Of a stretch of DNA of 64,000 bases, positions 43,654 through 52,743 are shown piece by piece; positions within the stretch are counted from its first letter, which is position 1; every line of letters begins with the position of its first letter. The stretch spans positions 744,001 through 808,000 of the forward strand of contig NZ_JBBOCJ010000001.1 of the NCBI RefSeq assembly GCF_038002345.1, written 5' to 3'. Source of the stretch: Paenibacillus sp. FSL M7-0420. Lineage in GTDB: Bacteria > Bacillota > Bacilli > Paenibacillales > Paenibacillaceae. A model generated the notes under the pieces. The model was given only the letters and a program-made list of their open reading frames with translations, did not search any database and was not told the origin of the DNA. The translations under genes and the position numbers were made by a program.

Positions 43654-44490
43654 ATGCACACCAGATCAAGTCTGATGAAGCAGCTGGAGAGGATGGGAAT
43701 CGATCCGCAGGGGACACTGCTGGTCCATTCCTCGCTCAAAAGCATCGGTGAAGTAGAAGGGGGAGCGGATACCGTACTGGATGTTCTCTCAGAATATATG
43801 AAGGAGGGGCTGCTGGTTCTGCCCACCCATACCTGGTCTTATATCGACGGGCAGAATCCGCGCTTCTCTGTGCTGGAGTCTCCCGCCTGCGTAGGAATTC
43901 TGCCGGAGCTGTTCCGGAAGCGGCCGGGCGTGATCCGTTCCTGGCATCCCACACATTCGGTGGCGGCGCTGGGCAGGGAGGCGGCGGTGTTCACAGCCGG
44001 AGATGAGCGCTGGGATACACCCTGTGCACGCGGGTCGGTCTATGGCAAGCTGCTGGACCGGGGAGCGGAGATTATGCTGCTCGGTGTGGATCTGCGGAGG
44101 AATACGTTCATTCACGGCATTGAAGAGTGGGTGGATATTCCCGGCCGGATGACGGACGGGCCTGAGGCGCTCTATACCGTGACGCCGGAAGGAGAGGAGA
44201 TTGCGGTGCTTTCGCGCAGACACTGCGGACTGTCCTGGTCGGAGCATTTCTGGAAGGTGGAGACTGTGCTGGAGGACGGCGGGGCGCTGCGCCGGAGCAG
44301 CTTCGGCGATGCAGCGGTTATGCTCTGCGGCACGGTGGAGACTACGCGTATCCTGAGTGATATGCTCAGGGAGAACCCGGATCTGTTCTCGGATAACGAG
44401 CCGCTCTTCGGGGAGAATGCGCCTGAGGCGCTGCCGAAGACGAAACGGGGTCAACCTGTACAGGCAGTGCAGGAGCATACCAAGCGTTAA
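43654..44490 (+). CDS. AAC(3)-family N-acetyltransferase
   Basis: 278 residues from the ATG at 43654 (GAAAGCGGGG upstream); an in-frame extension to 43567 lacks a ribosome site. The family signature HPTHSVAALG begins at 98 and contains the catalytic histidine. LLVHSSLKSIG and GVDLRRNTFIHGIEE are also typical. Enzymes of this fold acetylate the 3-amino group of aminoglycosides, but chromosomal members in Bacillales (YokD/BA2930 type) may have other substrates. Resistance cannot be concluded from the sequence. Confidence 0.9.
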   Translation: MHTRSSLMKQLERMGIDPQGTLLVHSSLKSIGEVEGGADTVLDVLSEYMKEGLLVLPTHTWSYIDGQNPRFSVLESPACVGILPELFRKRPGVIRSWHPTHSVAALGREAAVFTAGDERWDTPCARGSVYGKLLDRGAEIMLLGVDLRRNTFIHGIEEWVDIPGRMTDGPEALYTVTPEGEEIAVLSRRHCGLSWSEHFWKVETVLEDGGALRRSSFGDAAVMLCGTVETTRILSDMLRENPDLFSDNEPLFGENAPEALPKTKRGQPVQAVQEHTKR

Positions 44491-44577
44491 CCCAGGCCGG
44501 ATATTTACGGGTCTCTGGCAGGTTTCTATCAATGTATGGTATATTATTCTCACAAAAACATAGTAAGGAGATTGGAA

Positions 44578-45510
44578 ATGACAAAAACTTTGATCTTTGG
44601 TCACAAAAACCCGGATACAGATACGATCTGCTCGGCCATTGCTTATGCGGCACTGAAGAAGGAACTGGGCTGGGATGCTGAGCCGGTCCGGCTTGGAGAC
44701 ATCAGCGGAGAGACTCAGTTCGCCCTCGACCACTTCGGGATAGAAGCGCCGCGTCTGGTGGAGAACGTTGCTGCAGAAGCTGAACAAGTGATTCTGGTTG
44801 ACCATAATGAACGCCAGCAAAGTGCGAATGATATCGATCAGGTCCGTGTGGTTGAGGTTATTGATCATCACCGGATTGCGAACTTCGAGACCGCCTATCC
44901 GCTGTATTACCGGGCTGAGCCAGTCGGCTGTACGGCTACCATTCTGAACAAGCTGTACAAAGAGAATGGCGTGGCCATTCCTAAGAACATCGCCGGTCTG
45001 ATGCTGTCCGCTATCATTTCCGATTCCTTGCTGTTCAAATCGCCGACCTGCACGGAGCAGGATGTGGCTGCTGCGCGTGAACTGGCGGTCATTGCCGGAG
45101 TGGATGCCGAGAGCTATGGCCTGGACATGCTCAAAGCCGGTGCCGACCTGAGCGATAAGAGTATTGCCCAGCTGATCTCTCTGGATGCCAAGGAATTCAA
45201 AATGGGTGAATATAAGGTGGAGATTGCCCAGGTTAACGCTGTGGACGTGAATGATGTCCTGTCCAAACAGCCGGAGCTGGAAGCGGCGCTTACCGCGATT
45301 ATTGACGACAAGGGACTGGATCTGTTCCTGTTCGTGGTTACCGATATCCTGAACAACGATTCCGTGGGTCTTGCCCTAGGCCGCGTAGCCGGCGCTGTGG
45401 AGCAGGCTTACAATGTGAAGCTGGATGATAACAAGGCTGTGCTGAAGGGTGTAGTGTCCCGTAAATCACAGATTGTACCGGTTCTTACCGAGACGATCGC
45501 CAAGCTGTAA
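44578..45510 (+). CDS. ppaC: Manganese-dependent inorganic pyrophosphatase
   Basis: 310 residues from the ATG at 44578 (AAGGAGATTGGAA upstream). DHH family with the metal-binding motifs GHKNPDTD (8-15), DHNE (75-78) and DHH (96-98), and SRKSQ near the end as the phosphate-binding loop. It is a family II enzyme that hydrolyses pyrophosphate and is essential in Bacillus. A terminator follows. Confidence 0.97.
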   Translation: MTKTLIFGHKNPDTDTICSAIAYAALKKELGWDAEPVRLGDISGETQFALDHFGIEAPRLVENVAAEAEQVILVDHNERQQSANDIDQVRVVEVIDHHRIANFETAYPLYYRAEPVGCTATILNKLYKENGVAIPKNIAGLMLSAIISDSLLFKSPTCTEQDVAAARELAVIAGVDAESYGLDMLKAGADLSDKSIAQLISLDAKEFKMGEYKVEIAQVNAVDVNDVLSKQPELEAALTAIIDDKGLDLFLFVVTDILNNDSVGLALGRVAGAVEQAYNVKLDDNKAVLKGVVSRKSQIVPVLTETIAKL

Positions 45511-45553
45511 ATGCTGCTTCCGGGTGCACCCGGAGCAAGAAGGTTGTCCCGTG

Positions 45554-45600
45554 ACCGGCTGTGCCTTTTCCTCAGGAAAAACGTACAGCCGGTTTTATTT
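45554..45600 (+). terminator. Intrinsic terminator
   Basis: ACCGGCTGT pairs with ACAGCCGGT and is followed by TTTATTTT. Confidence 0.85.
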
Positions 45601-45673
45601 TACAATTCACAGCAACTCCTTGCCGCCTGAAGGGTATAAACAGCATAGGACATTATAGAGGGGGACGGGAATA

Positions 45674-46249
45674 ATGGGGAAGATGCGCAAGCTGGCGATT
45701 TCAACAATGTGCCTGATGATGGTCTCGGGGGGAGGCCTGCTGTATGCTGCTGCCGGCAAAACAGATCTCTCATTCTATGTGAATAATATGCTGCTTAAGC
45801 AGCCTGCACTATCCTCGGATGGCGGGGTCTATGTGCCTGTGGAGCAGCTTTCGGAGAATATGCAGGCGATTGTATCCGTGGACGAGTCAGCAGGGACGGT
45901 CAAGCTCTACAAGCCTAATGTGAACACGGTGCTGCTGGATGAGCAGGGCAAGATTTTCGGCAAAGTCAGAATGGACACCAGCAATACCTTCTCTGCCCTG
46001 GTGCAGGTGGATGATCTCAAAACAGATATCTCCGATCTGAAAATCACCATTACAGACCCGGCAGGCAAGACGGATATTGTGGATAACCAGCCAATTACAG
46101 AGAAGAAGGACAGCTTCTGGTTCAAATCGGCAGCGTATAATTATAAGGTTACCGACAAGGGGAGCTATATGATCCAGGTGTATTTCAAGGATGCTGCGTC
46201 CAAGAAATGGTTCATCGTTTCTGAACTGCAGATATCGACCACTTCATAA
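45674..46249 (+). CDS. Secreted stalk-domain protein
   Basis: 191 residues. Signal peptide about 1-27 (cut near YAAA). Residues 30-80 form a short stalk-type domain (GVYVPVEQLSENM), the rest a beta-sandwich-like domain (LKITITDPAGK, YMIQVYFKD). No catalytic residues seen. GAGGGGGACGGG lies upstream. Likely wall-associated; the pirin gene starts 21 bases downstream and may be co-transcribed. Confidence 0.83.
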   Translation: MGKMRKLAISTMCLMMVSGGGLLYAAAGKTDLSFYVNNMLLKQPALSSDGGVYVPVEQLSENMQAIVSVDESAGTVKLYKPNVNTVLLDEQGKIFGKVRMDTSNTFSALVQVDDLKTDISDLKITITDPAGKTDIVDNQPITEKKDSFWFKSAAYNYKVTDKGSYMIQVYFKDAASKKWFIVSELQISTTS

Positions 46250-46270
46250 TAACCACAGGAGGCGGTTCCA

Positions 46271-46972
46271 TTGATTACAATCTATCCAGCTGCGTCTGCG
46301 CACCAGTTCGATCACGGCTGGCTGAAGGGCAGTCATGTCTTCTCCTTCGGGGATTTCTACGATCCGGACAACACGGCCTTTGGGCCGATGCGTGTCTGTA
46401 ACGATGATACGATCGCTCCGGGAAAAGGCTTCGGCGCCCATCCGCACAGTGACATGGAGATTGTCTCGATTGTGCTGTCCGGCGTGCTTCGTCATGAGGA
46501 CAACCTCGGTAATGTCGCGCAGACGTCCTTCGGCGGCATCCAGCGGATGTCGGCCGGGACCGGCGCGATTCATACGGAGCATAACCCTTCGGACAGTGAG
46601 CCGGTCCGCCTGCTTCAGCTGTGGTTCATGCCCCGGAACCGGGGGACAGCTCCCTCCTATGCAACCGGACGCTTCGATCCGGCCAAGCTTGAAGGACGCT
46701 TGCTTCCGGTAGTAGCGGCTGAAGCGTCGGAGGAGATTGTTGGTATAGCCCAGGATATGACGATTTATCTGGGGAAGGCCGAGGCGGGAGGGCAACTGAA
46801 TTTCCGGCAGGAGCCGGGGCGGCGCAGCTTTGTATATCTGGTAGAAGGGCAGCTTACCCTGAACGGGAATGATGTGCTGAAGCCGGGCGATTCGGCAAGA
46901 ATCGAGGACACAGCGCAGCTGGAGCTGAAGGCGGATGAGCATATACTGGTCATGGTGATTGATCTGCCGTAA
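46271..46972 (+). CDS. Pirin-family cupin protein
   Basis: 233 residues from a TTG start with AGGAGGCGG seven bases upstream. The N-terminal cupin holds the metal ligands His57 and His59 (HPHSDME) and His101 and Glu103 (HTEHN). The C-terminal cupin lacks metal ligands, as in other pirins. Bacterial pirins include quercetinase-like dioxygenases and redox sensors; the activity of this one cannot be told. Followed 36 bases later by an unknown gene. Confidence 0.93.
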   Translation: MITIYPAASAHQFDHGWLKGSHVFSFGDFYDPDNTAFGPMRVCNDDTIAPGKGFGAHPHSDMEIVSIVLSGVLRHEDNLGNVAQTSFGGIQRMSAGTGAIHTEHNPSDSEPVRLLQLWFMPRNRGTAPSYATGRFDPAKLEGRLLPVVAAEASEEIVGIAQDMTIYLGKAEAGGQLNFRQEPGRRSFVYLVEGQLTLNGNDVLKPGDSARIEDTAQLELKADEHILVMVIDLP

Positions 46973-47008
46973 TGAGCGGCGGGATTCAGACATGAAGGAG
47001 GAGCGCGA

Positions 47009-47338
47009 ATGGCAGAACAGGAAAGAGTGCTGGTGAAGCATTCCGTAACCGGGCGCATGCTTGTGAACAGCATGGAGGGAGCCGGGTACACCTTCGATGA
47101 GCAGGGCGGGCTGACCTTGATCACCCTGACGAATGTGGCGGCAGATAAGGGCGCTGCGGTGGTGGAGCTGAAGGCGGAGCTTAATGTCTTCCGCTTCGAG
47201 GAGCCTGCGGACGGGCCGGTCATCAAGCATTGGTACTACGTTGGAGATCAGCCTGTAACCTATGATGCGGACTCCGGGCGCTTAACGATAGCCGTGCAAT
47301 CCGAAATCGAGTACCGGCCAGATCAATACTGGGCCTGA
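47009..47338 (+). CDS. Small cytosolic protein, unknown
   Basis: 109 residues behind GAAGGAGGAGCG. Composed mainly of predicted beta strands (GLTLITLTNVA, AAVVELKAELNVFRFEE) with no signal peptide or membrane part. It lies 36 bases after the pirin gene and before a terminator, so the two are probably one transcript. I do not recognise the family; the shape fits a small cupin-like or beta-sandwich protein. Confidence 0.75.
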   Translation: MAEQERVLVKHSVTGRMLVNSMEGAGYTFDEQGGLTLITLTNVAADKGAAVVELKAELNVFRFEEPADGPVIKHWYYVGDQPVTYDADSGRLTIAVQSEIEYRPDQYWA

Positions 47339-47345
47339 TCCCTTC

Positions 47346-47400
47346 GCAGACTCCACCCCATGTGCTTACAATAGGCGTGAGGTTCGGGGTCTGCTGCTTT
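47346..47400 (+). terminator. Probable terminator
   Basis: GCAGACTCC and GGGGTCTGC form a stem (one G-U pair) around a loop that has its own partial pairing. The following TGCTTTG is only moderately T-rich. Confidence 0.5.
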
Positions 47401-47520
47401 GTGCGCATTTATGAAAAAAGATGAAAATGGGACAAATGAACTTGACAATACATTCCAGAACGACTAGCTTTGTTATGAAACGTAACATGTACATAAGAAT
47501 AGACAGGAGAAATGAAGCGG

Positions 47521-48615
47521 ATGGAATTGTTTGCGGCGATGGAGCGGGAGGATTACGAGGAAGTACTGTTTTGTCAGGATAAGGCATCAGGGCTTAAGGC
47601 GATTATTGCGATTCACGACACCACGCTGGGACCGGCGCTGGGCGGAACGAGAATGTGGACTTATGCAACGGAGGAGGAGGCGCTTGTTGACGCTCTTCGT
47701 CTGGCTAAAGGCATGACGTATAAGAATGCGGTGGCCGGACTTAATCTGGGCGGCGGCAAGACGGTCATTATCGGCGATCCGCACACAGACAAGAACGAAG
47801 CGATGTTCCGCGCCTTCGGCAGATACATACAGGGCTTGAACGGCCGTTACATTACAGCAGAGGATGTAGGCACTACGGAAGAGGATATGGATATCATCCA
47901 CCAGGAGACCGACTTCGTTACCGGAATATCGGCTTCCTACGGCTCGTCCGGCAACCCCTCACCGGCTACAGCCTTCGGGGTATATCAAGGCATGAAGGCC
48001 GCAGCGAAGGCTGCCTTCGGCAGTGATTCCCTGGCTGGCAGAACCGTCGCCGTGCAGGGGGTTGGCAATGTCTCCTTTACACTATGCAAGTATCTGCATG
48101 AAGAAGGCGCACGCCTGCTGGTTGCAGACATTCATAGAGAGGCAGTGAACCGGGCCGTGGAGGCTTACGGGGCAACCGCCGTAGACCCGGGCGAAATTAT
48201 TGGAGCAGATTGTGATATCTATGCACCATGTGCGCTCGGTGCCACCATTAATGATGAGTCTCTGCCGCAGCTTAGAGCCAAGGTGATTGCAGGGGCTGCC
48301 AATAATCAGCTCAAGGAGCCGCGTCACGGGGATGCGCTGCACCAGATGGGGATTGTCTACGCACCGGACTATGTAATTAACGCCGGGGGCGTTATTAATA
48401 TTGCCGATGAATTGAACGGTTACCACAAGGAGCGGGCGTACAAGCAGATCGCCCGAATCTATGACAGCATCACCCGTGTGCTGGAGATCTCCCGCCTGAA
48501 GGGGATTCCGGCTTATGCGGCTGCGGATCAGCTTGCAGAAGAACGGATATCCCTGCTGCGCAACAGCCGCAGCACCTTCCTGCGGAACGGGCAGCACGCC
48601 CTTAGCCGGAGATAA
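47521..48615 (+). CDS. bcd: Leucine dehydrogenase
   Basis: 364 residues, the same length as Bacillus subtilis Bcd, to which it is very similar throughout. Starting at the ATG at 47521 gives the family N-terminus MELF; an ATG at 47512 would add three residues. Catalytic Lys68 and Lys80 lie in [10 protein letters not shown] and LNLGGGK; the nucleotide fold has VQGVGNV. It interconverts branched-chain amino acids and their 2-keto acids with NAD. A TTGACA box lies near 47440 and an inverted repeat TGTTA-N7-TAACA at 47471-47487, which could be an operator. Confidence 0.95.
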   Translation: MELFAAMEREDYEEVLFCQDKASGLKAIIAIHDTTLGPALGGTRMWTYATEEEALVDALRLAKGMTYKNAVAGLNLGGGKTVIIGDPHTDKNEAMFRAFGRYIQGLNGRYITAEDVGTTEEDMDIIHQETDFVTGISASYGSSGNPSPATAFGVYQGMKAAAKAAFGSDSLAGRTVAVQGVGNVSFTLCKYLHEEGARLLVADIHREAVNRAVEAYGATAVDPGEIIGADCDIYAPCALGATINDESLPQLRAKVIAGAANNQLKEPRHGDALHQMGIVYAPDYVINAGGVINIADELNGYHKERAYKQIARIYDSITRVLEISRLKGIPAYAAADQLAEERISLLRNSRSTFLRNGQHALSRR

Positions 48616-48760
48616 GCCCCCAGACGGGGCGGCTAATTTCGACTTTATTCTGCTTTTTATCCATTTCCCGTTAGAATTGTGAGAAATGTAGCAGTGCTCA
48701 TCATGGATAATAAGGAAAATAGAACCAGGAATAATTTGCATGAATGAAAGGCGGAGGCCC

Positions 48761-49105
48761 ATGGGAGCACTGCATATGAATCCGGCAGCGATGAATTATG
48801 GAAGCAGGGAATCTTATTTTGACGGGAAGCTTATTGAGTACATTGGCTGGTGTCTGGTAGGCTGGCTGGTTACGGTCTGTACCTTCGGCATCTGCTATCC
48901 CTGGTCAGTAGTCATGCTCTACCGCTGGAAGGTCGAGCATACCGTGGTGGAGGGGCAGCGCCTGCGGTTCGACGGTACAGCCGTAAGTCTGTTCGGACAA
49001 TGGATCAAATGGTTCCTGCTGACGCTGATTACGCTCGGAATCTACGGCTTCTGGGTGGTCATTAAGCTGGAGCAGTGGAGAACGAAGCACACCCACTTCC
49101 AATAA
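48761..49105 (+). CDS. DUF898-type small membrane protein
   Basis: 114 residues from the ATG at 48761, five bases after GGCGGAGG; an upstream in-frame ATG at 48740 is less well placed. Two to three membrane helices. SYFDGKLIEYIGW, CYPWSVVMLYRW, HTVVEGQRLRFDG and ITLGIYGFWV are the conserved blocks of the DUF898/YjgN family. Function unknown. It stands alone. Confidence 0.85.
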   Translation: MGALHMNPAAMNYGSRESYFDGKLIEYIGWCLVGWLVTVCTFGICYPWSVVMLYRWKVEHTVVEGQRLRFDGTAVSLFGQWIKWFLLTLITLGIYGFWVVIKLEQWRTKHTHFQ

Positions 49106-49140
49106 GAAGCTGCATGCTTCAAGTATACTTAAGATGCGAA

Positions 49141-49176
49141 GAAGAGCCATTCTCCGGTTATGGGGGATGGCTCTTC
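49141..49176 (+). terminator. Hairpin after the DUF898 gene
   Basis: GAAGAGCCATTCTCC pairs with GGGGGATGGCTCTTC. No clear T-run follows, so termination strength is uncertain. Confidence 0.55.
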
Positions 49177-49282
49177 TGTGTGGATTTTGGAGCAAGACTA
49201 GTTGAGCATCAGACCTATAGAAGTTAATGCAGTTCAACCAAGCAGTGCTTTATGGCGTGTAGTTCCAAGTAGACATTCAGGG

Positions 49283-49470
49283 ATAGTTGCAGAATGTACA
49301 CTTAAAAACAGCGAAAAAGAAGGCTTGCCTCTAGCTGTAATCTGTACAACTAAATCTGCCCCAACGGGTGGAAACTCGGGAAAGTGGGGATTTTAAGTGT
49401 ACGAAATACAGCTAAACGTATACTGGGGAGCAAACCAGACGTTTTAGTTGTACAAAATACAATTAAGCCT
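49283..49470. repeat. Dispersed intergenic repeat, copy 2 (TGTACAACTAAA family)
   Basis: About 190 bases aligning to 18020-18210 with the same order of GTACA-type, ACAACTAAATCTGCCC, ACGAAATACAGCTAAA and TTTAGTTGTACA elements. It fills most of the 400-base gap between the DUF898 gene and the cyclophilin gene. Confidence 0.8.
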
Positions 49471-49505
49471 GCTTTACTAGTCTGTGCAACCCGCTTGCAG
49501 GCTGC

Positions 49506-50228
49506 TTATTGTACTTTTTGCGGCTCGGGATACGTAACCCCAAGGGTATCAACGGTGACCTTCTTCATGACCGGCGGCTGATCCGGACGGTCATTCTTGC
49601 CACGCGGCAGACTGACGATGGCCTGGACCGCATCCAGTCCTTCGGTAACCTTACCGAAGGCGGCGTAATCGCCGTCCAGGCTTGGATAAGCAGCGGCCAT
49701 AATGAAGAACTGGGAGCCAGCAGAGTTCATATCGTGCTGTCCTCTCGCCATGGACAGCACACCTTCTGTATGCAACAGATTATTGGTGAAGCCGTTGTTA
49801 TTGAATTCTCCGGCAATGCTGTAGTCCGGTCCGCCCATTCCTGTGCCATCCGGGTCCCCGCCCTGGATCATGAAGCCCGGAATGACCCGGTGGAAGATGG
49901 TTCCGTCATAGAAGCCCTTCTGAATCAATGAAATGAAGCTGTTGACCGTATTGGGGGCAACCTCGGGATACAGCTCGGCCTTAATCACAGCGCCGTTATC
50001 CATCTCGATCGTAACCACCGGATGGCTGGCTGTTGCTGAAGGCACGCCTTCTGTAGCAGCGGCGCTCTCCTGCGGTGCTGCTGTAGCCTCACTGCCTGTT
50101 CCGTTACTGCTGTTACCATTACCGGCGGCATTATTATTCACTGGCTTATTGCCGCAGCCCGCCAGAAGGACGAGCATCAGGCACATCATCGCAAGCAGGA
50201 TGACGGGTTTTCTTGTGATAGACTTCAC
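49506..50228 (-). CDS. Cyclophilin-type peptidyl-prolyl isomerase, lipoprotein
   Basis: 240 residues from a GTG start with AAAGGAGAG nine bases upstream. Lipobox LAGC near 22-25, a Ser/Ala/Thr linker to about residue 65, then a cyclophilin domain with FHRVIPGFMIQGGD (catalytic Arg), the SQFFIM block and FGKVTEGLDAV. It should help fold exported proteins at the outer face of the membrane. Monocistronic. Confidence 0.94.
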   Translation of the reverse strand: MKSITRKPVILLAMMCLMLVLLAGCGNKPVNNNAAGNGNSSNGTGSEATAAPQESAAATEGVPSATASHPVVTIEMDNGAVIKAELYPEVAPNTVNSFISLIQKGFYDGTIFHRVIPGFMIQGGDPDGTGMGGPDYSIAGEFNNNGFTNNLLHTEGVLSMARGQHDMNSAGSQFFIMAAAYPSLDGDYAAFGKVTEGLDAVQAIVSLPRGKNDRPDQPPVMKKVTVDTLGVTYPEPQKVQ

Positions 50229-50331
50229 TTCAGTATCTCTCCTTTTGAATAATCTGGTGCATTCACCTCTGTATCATACCTTCTTTGTCCTGCTTCTGGC
50301 AAAGCCTGCTTCCGCGCCCTGCCGGATTCCG

Positions 50332-51645
50332 CTACTTTGGTGCGGGCTGCTCTTTGGCGGAAGCGAGCGTTGTTCCTTCGGGAACCGGCAGTAAGGCGCT
50401 TTTGGAGATGCCGATGAGCTGGGAGCTGTAGATTCCGCTGTGCCCGGAGAACAGATAGCTGATGATGCAGGCGATGAACATATAGACCGCTCCGCCGGAG
50501 CCGAACAGCTCGATGCCCATAATGAAGCAGGCAAGCGGTGTGTTGGTTGCTCCGCAGAAGACAGCGATGAAGCCAAGCGAAGCCAGAAAAGGCCCATATA
50601 GATGAAGCACTCCGGCCAGGCTGCTACCCAGAGAAGCTCCGATCGCGAACAGCGGCGTCACTTCGCCGCCCTGGAAGCCGGTCCCCAGGGTGAAGGCGGT
50701 GAAGATCAGCTTCCACAGAAAGGCGAAGGGCGATACGCCGTCTTCGAAGGAGCTGTTGATCAGCGGAAGGCCCAGCCCCAGATAGTCCCGGGAACCGGCT
50801 ATGTAGACCAGGGCAATAATGATCAGCCCGCCGGCGGCGCTTTTGAGCATAGGATTACGGATTATAGCGGTGAAGGTCCGCTTCAGATAATGGGTAAGCT
50901 CACTGAACAGCAGGCTGCACAGGCCGAAGAGGATGGAGGCGAATATAACCTTGACCAGCACCAGCGCATCCATAGCGGGGAAGACATCCACCTGATAGTG
51001 GATATGGTGAACGCCCCACAAGCGGGAGGCTACCAGATCACCGGTGAAGCTGGCGGCAAAACAGGGCAGCAGCGCCTTATGGCTGATCAGCCCGATGGCG
51101 ATGACCTCCAGGCCGAATACCGTTCCGGCCAGCGGAGTGCCGAAGATGGAGCCGAAGCCGCCGCTGATGCCGCACATCAGCAGGATTCGGCGGTCCAGCG
51201 GACCGATTCTGAGCCAGCGTCCGAGTGCGTCGGCCAGACTGCCGCCCATCTGCACGGCCGTGCCTTCGCGTCCGGCCGAGCCGCCGAAGAGATGGGTAAT
51301 CAGCGTCCCGCCAAGAACCAGCGGGGCCATGCGCAGCGGAATCGCTTCATTGCCCTGGCGGATCTGCTCCAGGATCAGATTGTTACCCTTCAGGCTGCTC
51401 TTGCCGTAACGCATATACATTCCGCTGACGAGCGCGCCTCCTGCCGGAAGCAGGAAGAGCAGCCAGGCATGCTCCAGCCTTACCTGGGTGACCGCATTCA
51501 GACTGGCCAGGAACAAGGCCGAGGCGCTTCCTGCCAGCAGCCCGACCATTCCCCCCAGGATCACCCATTTGACGAATGTACTCCAGAGCGCAAGCTGGCT
51601 CTGGCGCGCTGCAAGTGCTGCCCACTGGTCATACTTCCTCTTCAC
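50332..51645 (-). CDS. CLC-F type fluoride/proton antiporter
   Basis: A CLC-family membrane protein of 437 residues from a GTG at 51645 (GGGGGG about 11 bases upstream); the frame extends to a TTG at 51675. In the place of the chloride-selecting GSGIP loop it has GNNLI (87-91), and the gating glutamate lies in GREGT (125-129) and not GREGP. Both changes mark the fluoride-exporting CLC-F branch. A fluoride riboswitch stands directly upstream. The protein exchanges fluoride against protons and lowers cytosolic fluoride. Confidence 0.92.
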   Translation of the reverse strand: MKRKYDQWAALAARQSQLALWSTFVKWVILGGMVGLLAGSASALFLASLNAVTQVRLEHAWLLFLLPAGGALVSGMYMRYGKSSLKGNNLILEQIRQGNEAIPLRMAPLVLGGTLITHLFGGSAGREGTAVQMGGSLADALGRWLRIGPLDRRILLMCGISGGFGSIFGTPLAGTVFGLEVIAIGLISHKALLPCFAASFTGDLVASRLWGVHHIHYQVDVFPAMDALVLVKVIFASILFGLCSLLFSELTHYLKRTFTAIIRNPMLKSAAGGLIIIALVYIAGSRDYLGLGLPLINSSFEDGVSPFAFLWKLIFTAFTLGTGFQGGEVTPLFAIGASLGSSLAGVLHLYGPFLASLGFIAVFCGATNTPLACFIMGIELFGSGGAVYMFIACIISYLFSGHSGIYSSQLIGISKSALLPVPEGTTLASAKEQPAPK

Positions 51646-51685
51646 TATGGCTAACGCCCCCCGACCCGAAATCAATACTACCCTG

Positions 51686-51732
51686 AAATCAAAACAGACT
51701 CCTACCAGCGCAGTTAACCACTGGTAGGAGTC
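51686..51732 (-). terminator. Riboswitch-controlled terminator
   Basis: On the minus strand GACTCCTACCAG (51732-51721) pairs perfectly with CTGGTAGGAGTC (51708-51697), followed by TGTTTTGATTT. The 5' half of the stem is the last part of the fluoride aptamer, so aptamer folding and termination exclude each other. Confidence 0.88.
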
Positions 51733-51775
51733 ATTAGCCCCGAAGGGCGGTTATGGCGAACTCCATCGCCGCAAT
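51721..51775 (-). ncRNA. Fluoride riboswitch (crcB motif)
   Basis: Read on the minus strand: GGCGATGGAGTTCGCC, then ATAACCGCCC, CTTCGGGGCTAATGACTCC and TACC. This is the consensus of the fluoride aptamer, including the loop residues that build the pseudoknot. It lies about 75-130 bases upstream of the CLC-F start. Fluoride binding should keep the 3' strand in the aptamer and permit read-through. Confidence 0.93.
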
Positions 51776-51865
51776 TGAATGAAACTATCGTATGCCGATT
51801 GTCTCCAAAAGTCAATATGAACCTGGACCTTGGGTGAACGCTCCGGCAGGACCGCTTAGCCGTGT

Positions 51866-52474
51866 CTACTCGTCACCGTTCGAGCCGTTCAGCACATCGG
51901 TTCCGGGCATAGCATCAGGGTCCGGGGAGGCCGGGTCAATGCTGCTGCCGGGAACCAGCTCATCCGCATCCGGGACATCCTCCAACGGAGCGGCTTCCTC
52001 CGCTTCTCCTGCCACCTCGTCCTCCGTATCCGCATAATCAATGACACTGCCGGTTAAGCCAGCCGCCCCGGCCGTGTATATAGCATCTGACTCCAGCAGC
52101 TCATCCCGCTGCGGACCCGGGGTGACAGAGGAAGGGGCAGGGCGGTCTGCGCGCGGTCCAAGCCCGGCGTCCGGTACATTCAGCCCGATATCGGCCGCTA
52201 GAATAGGGTCGCTCACTAGCTCCGGATCAGAGCCGTCATCCACTACACCGTCGAAATCGATTGGCGTGAAATGAGCAGGGTCATGACTGGCCAGTGCGGA
52301 TTCCAGCGGGCGTCTCCCGGCGTCTGCGGTATCCTCACTGGGGCTTTGTTTAGTAATCGTGCCAAGCGGACGCAATTCTTCCAGCGGGATATCCTGCTCA
52401 GGGGAGATACCGCCCATTTTGGTATAGCGCTCATATGCAAAGTCGGCTTCCGTCTTATTGAATTCGTTACCCAT
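51866..52474 (-). CDS. Acidic low-complexity protein, unknown
   Basis: 202 residues from the ATG at 52474 (GGGAG ten bases upstream; an in-frame TTG at 52480 is closer). Very rich in Asp, Glu, Pro, Ala and Ser, with no signal peptide, membrane helix or catalytic motif; probably disordered. Codon use looks like that of its neighbours. I do not recognise it. It lies upstream of the fluoride riboswitch but has its own transcript. Confidence 0.7.
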   Translation of the reverse strand: MGNEFNKTEADFAYERYTKMGGISPEQDIPLEELRPLGTITKQSPSEDTADAGRRPLESALASHDPAHFTPIDFDGVVDDGSDPELVSDPILAADIGLNVPDAGLGPRADRPAPSSVTPGPQRDELLESDAIYTAGAAGLTGSVIDYADTEDEVAGEAEEAAPLEDVPDADELVPGSSIDPASPDPDAMPGTDVLNGSNGDE

Positions 52475-52743
52475 CGTCAATCAGCTCCCTTTTCCCTTGT
52501 TGTAAGTCTTCTTCATCTTATAGTACAACTATACCCGTTTACACGGCGGCGAATCTGCCCGGCATCCAGGCTGCCCATCTGATTAATATATTCATTTCGC
52601 CGTCAGAATAACCGGAATAGATGAATTAACCGAGCCGGTTCGAGGTTATTTGCAGTCTGATGGCAGGTATTGTGCAAACGTTGTCGAAAATAAGAATCAT
52701 ATGGACTATATAAATACAACTAAGGATTCACTGAGGTGCCACA

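Noticed and set aside
50332..51645. Ordinary chloride channel
   Set aside because: The GSGIP and GREGP motifs are replaced by GNNLI and GREGT, and a fluoride riboswitch stands upstream.
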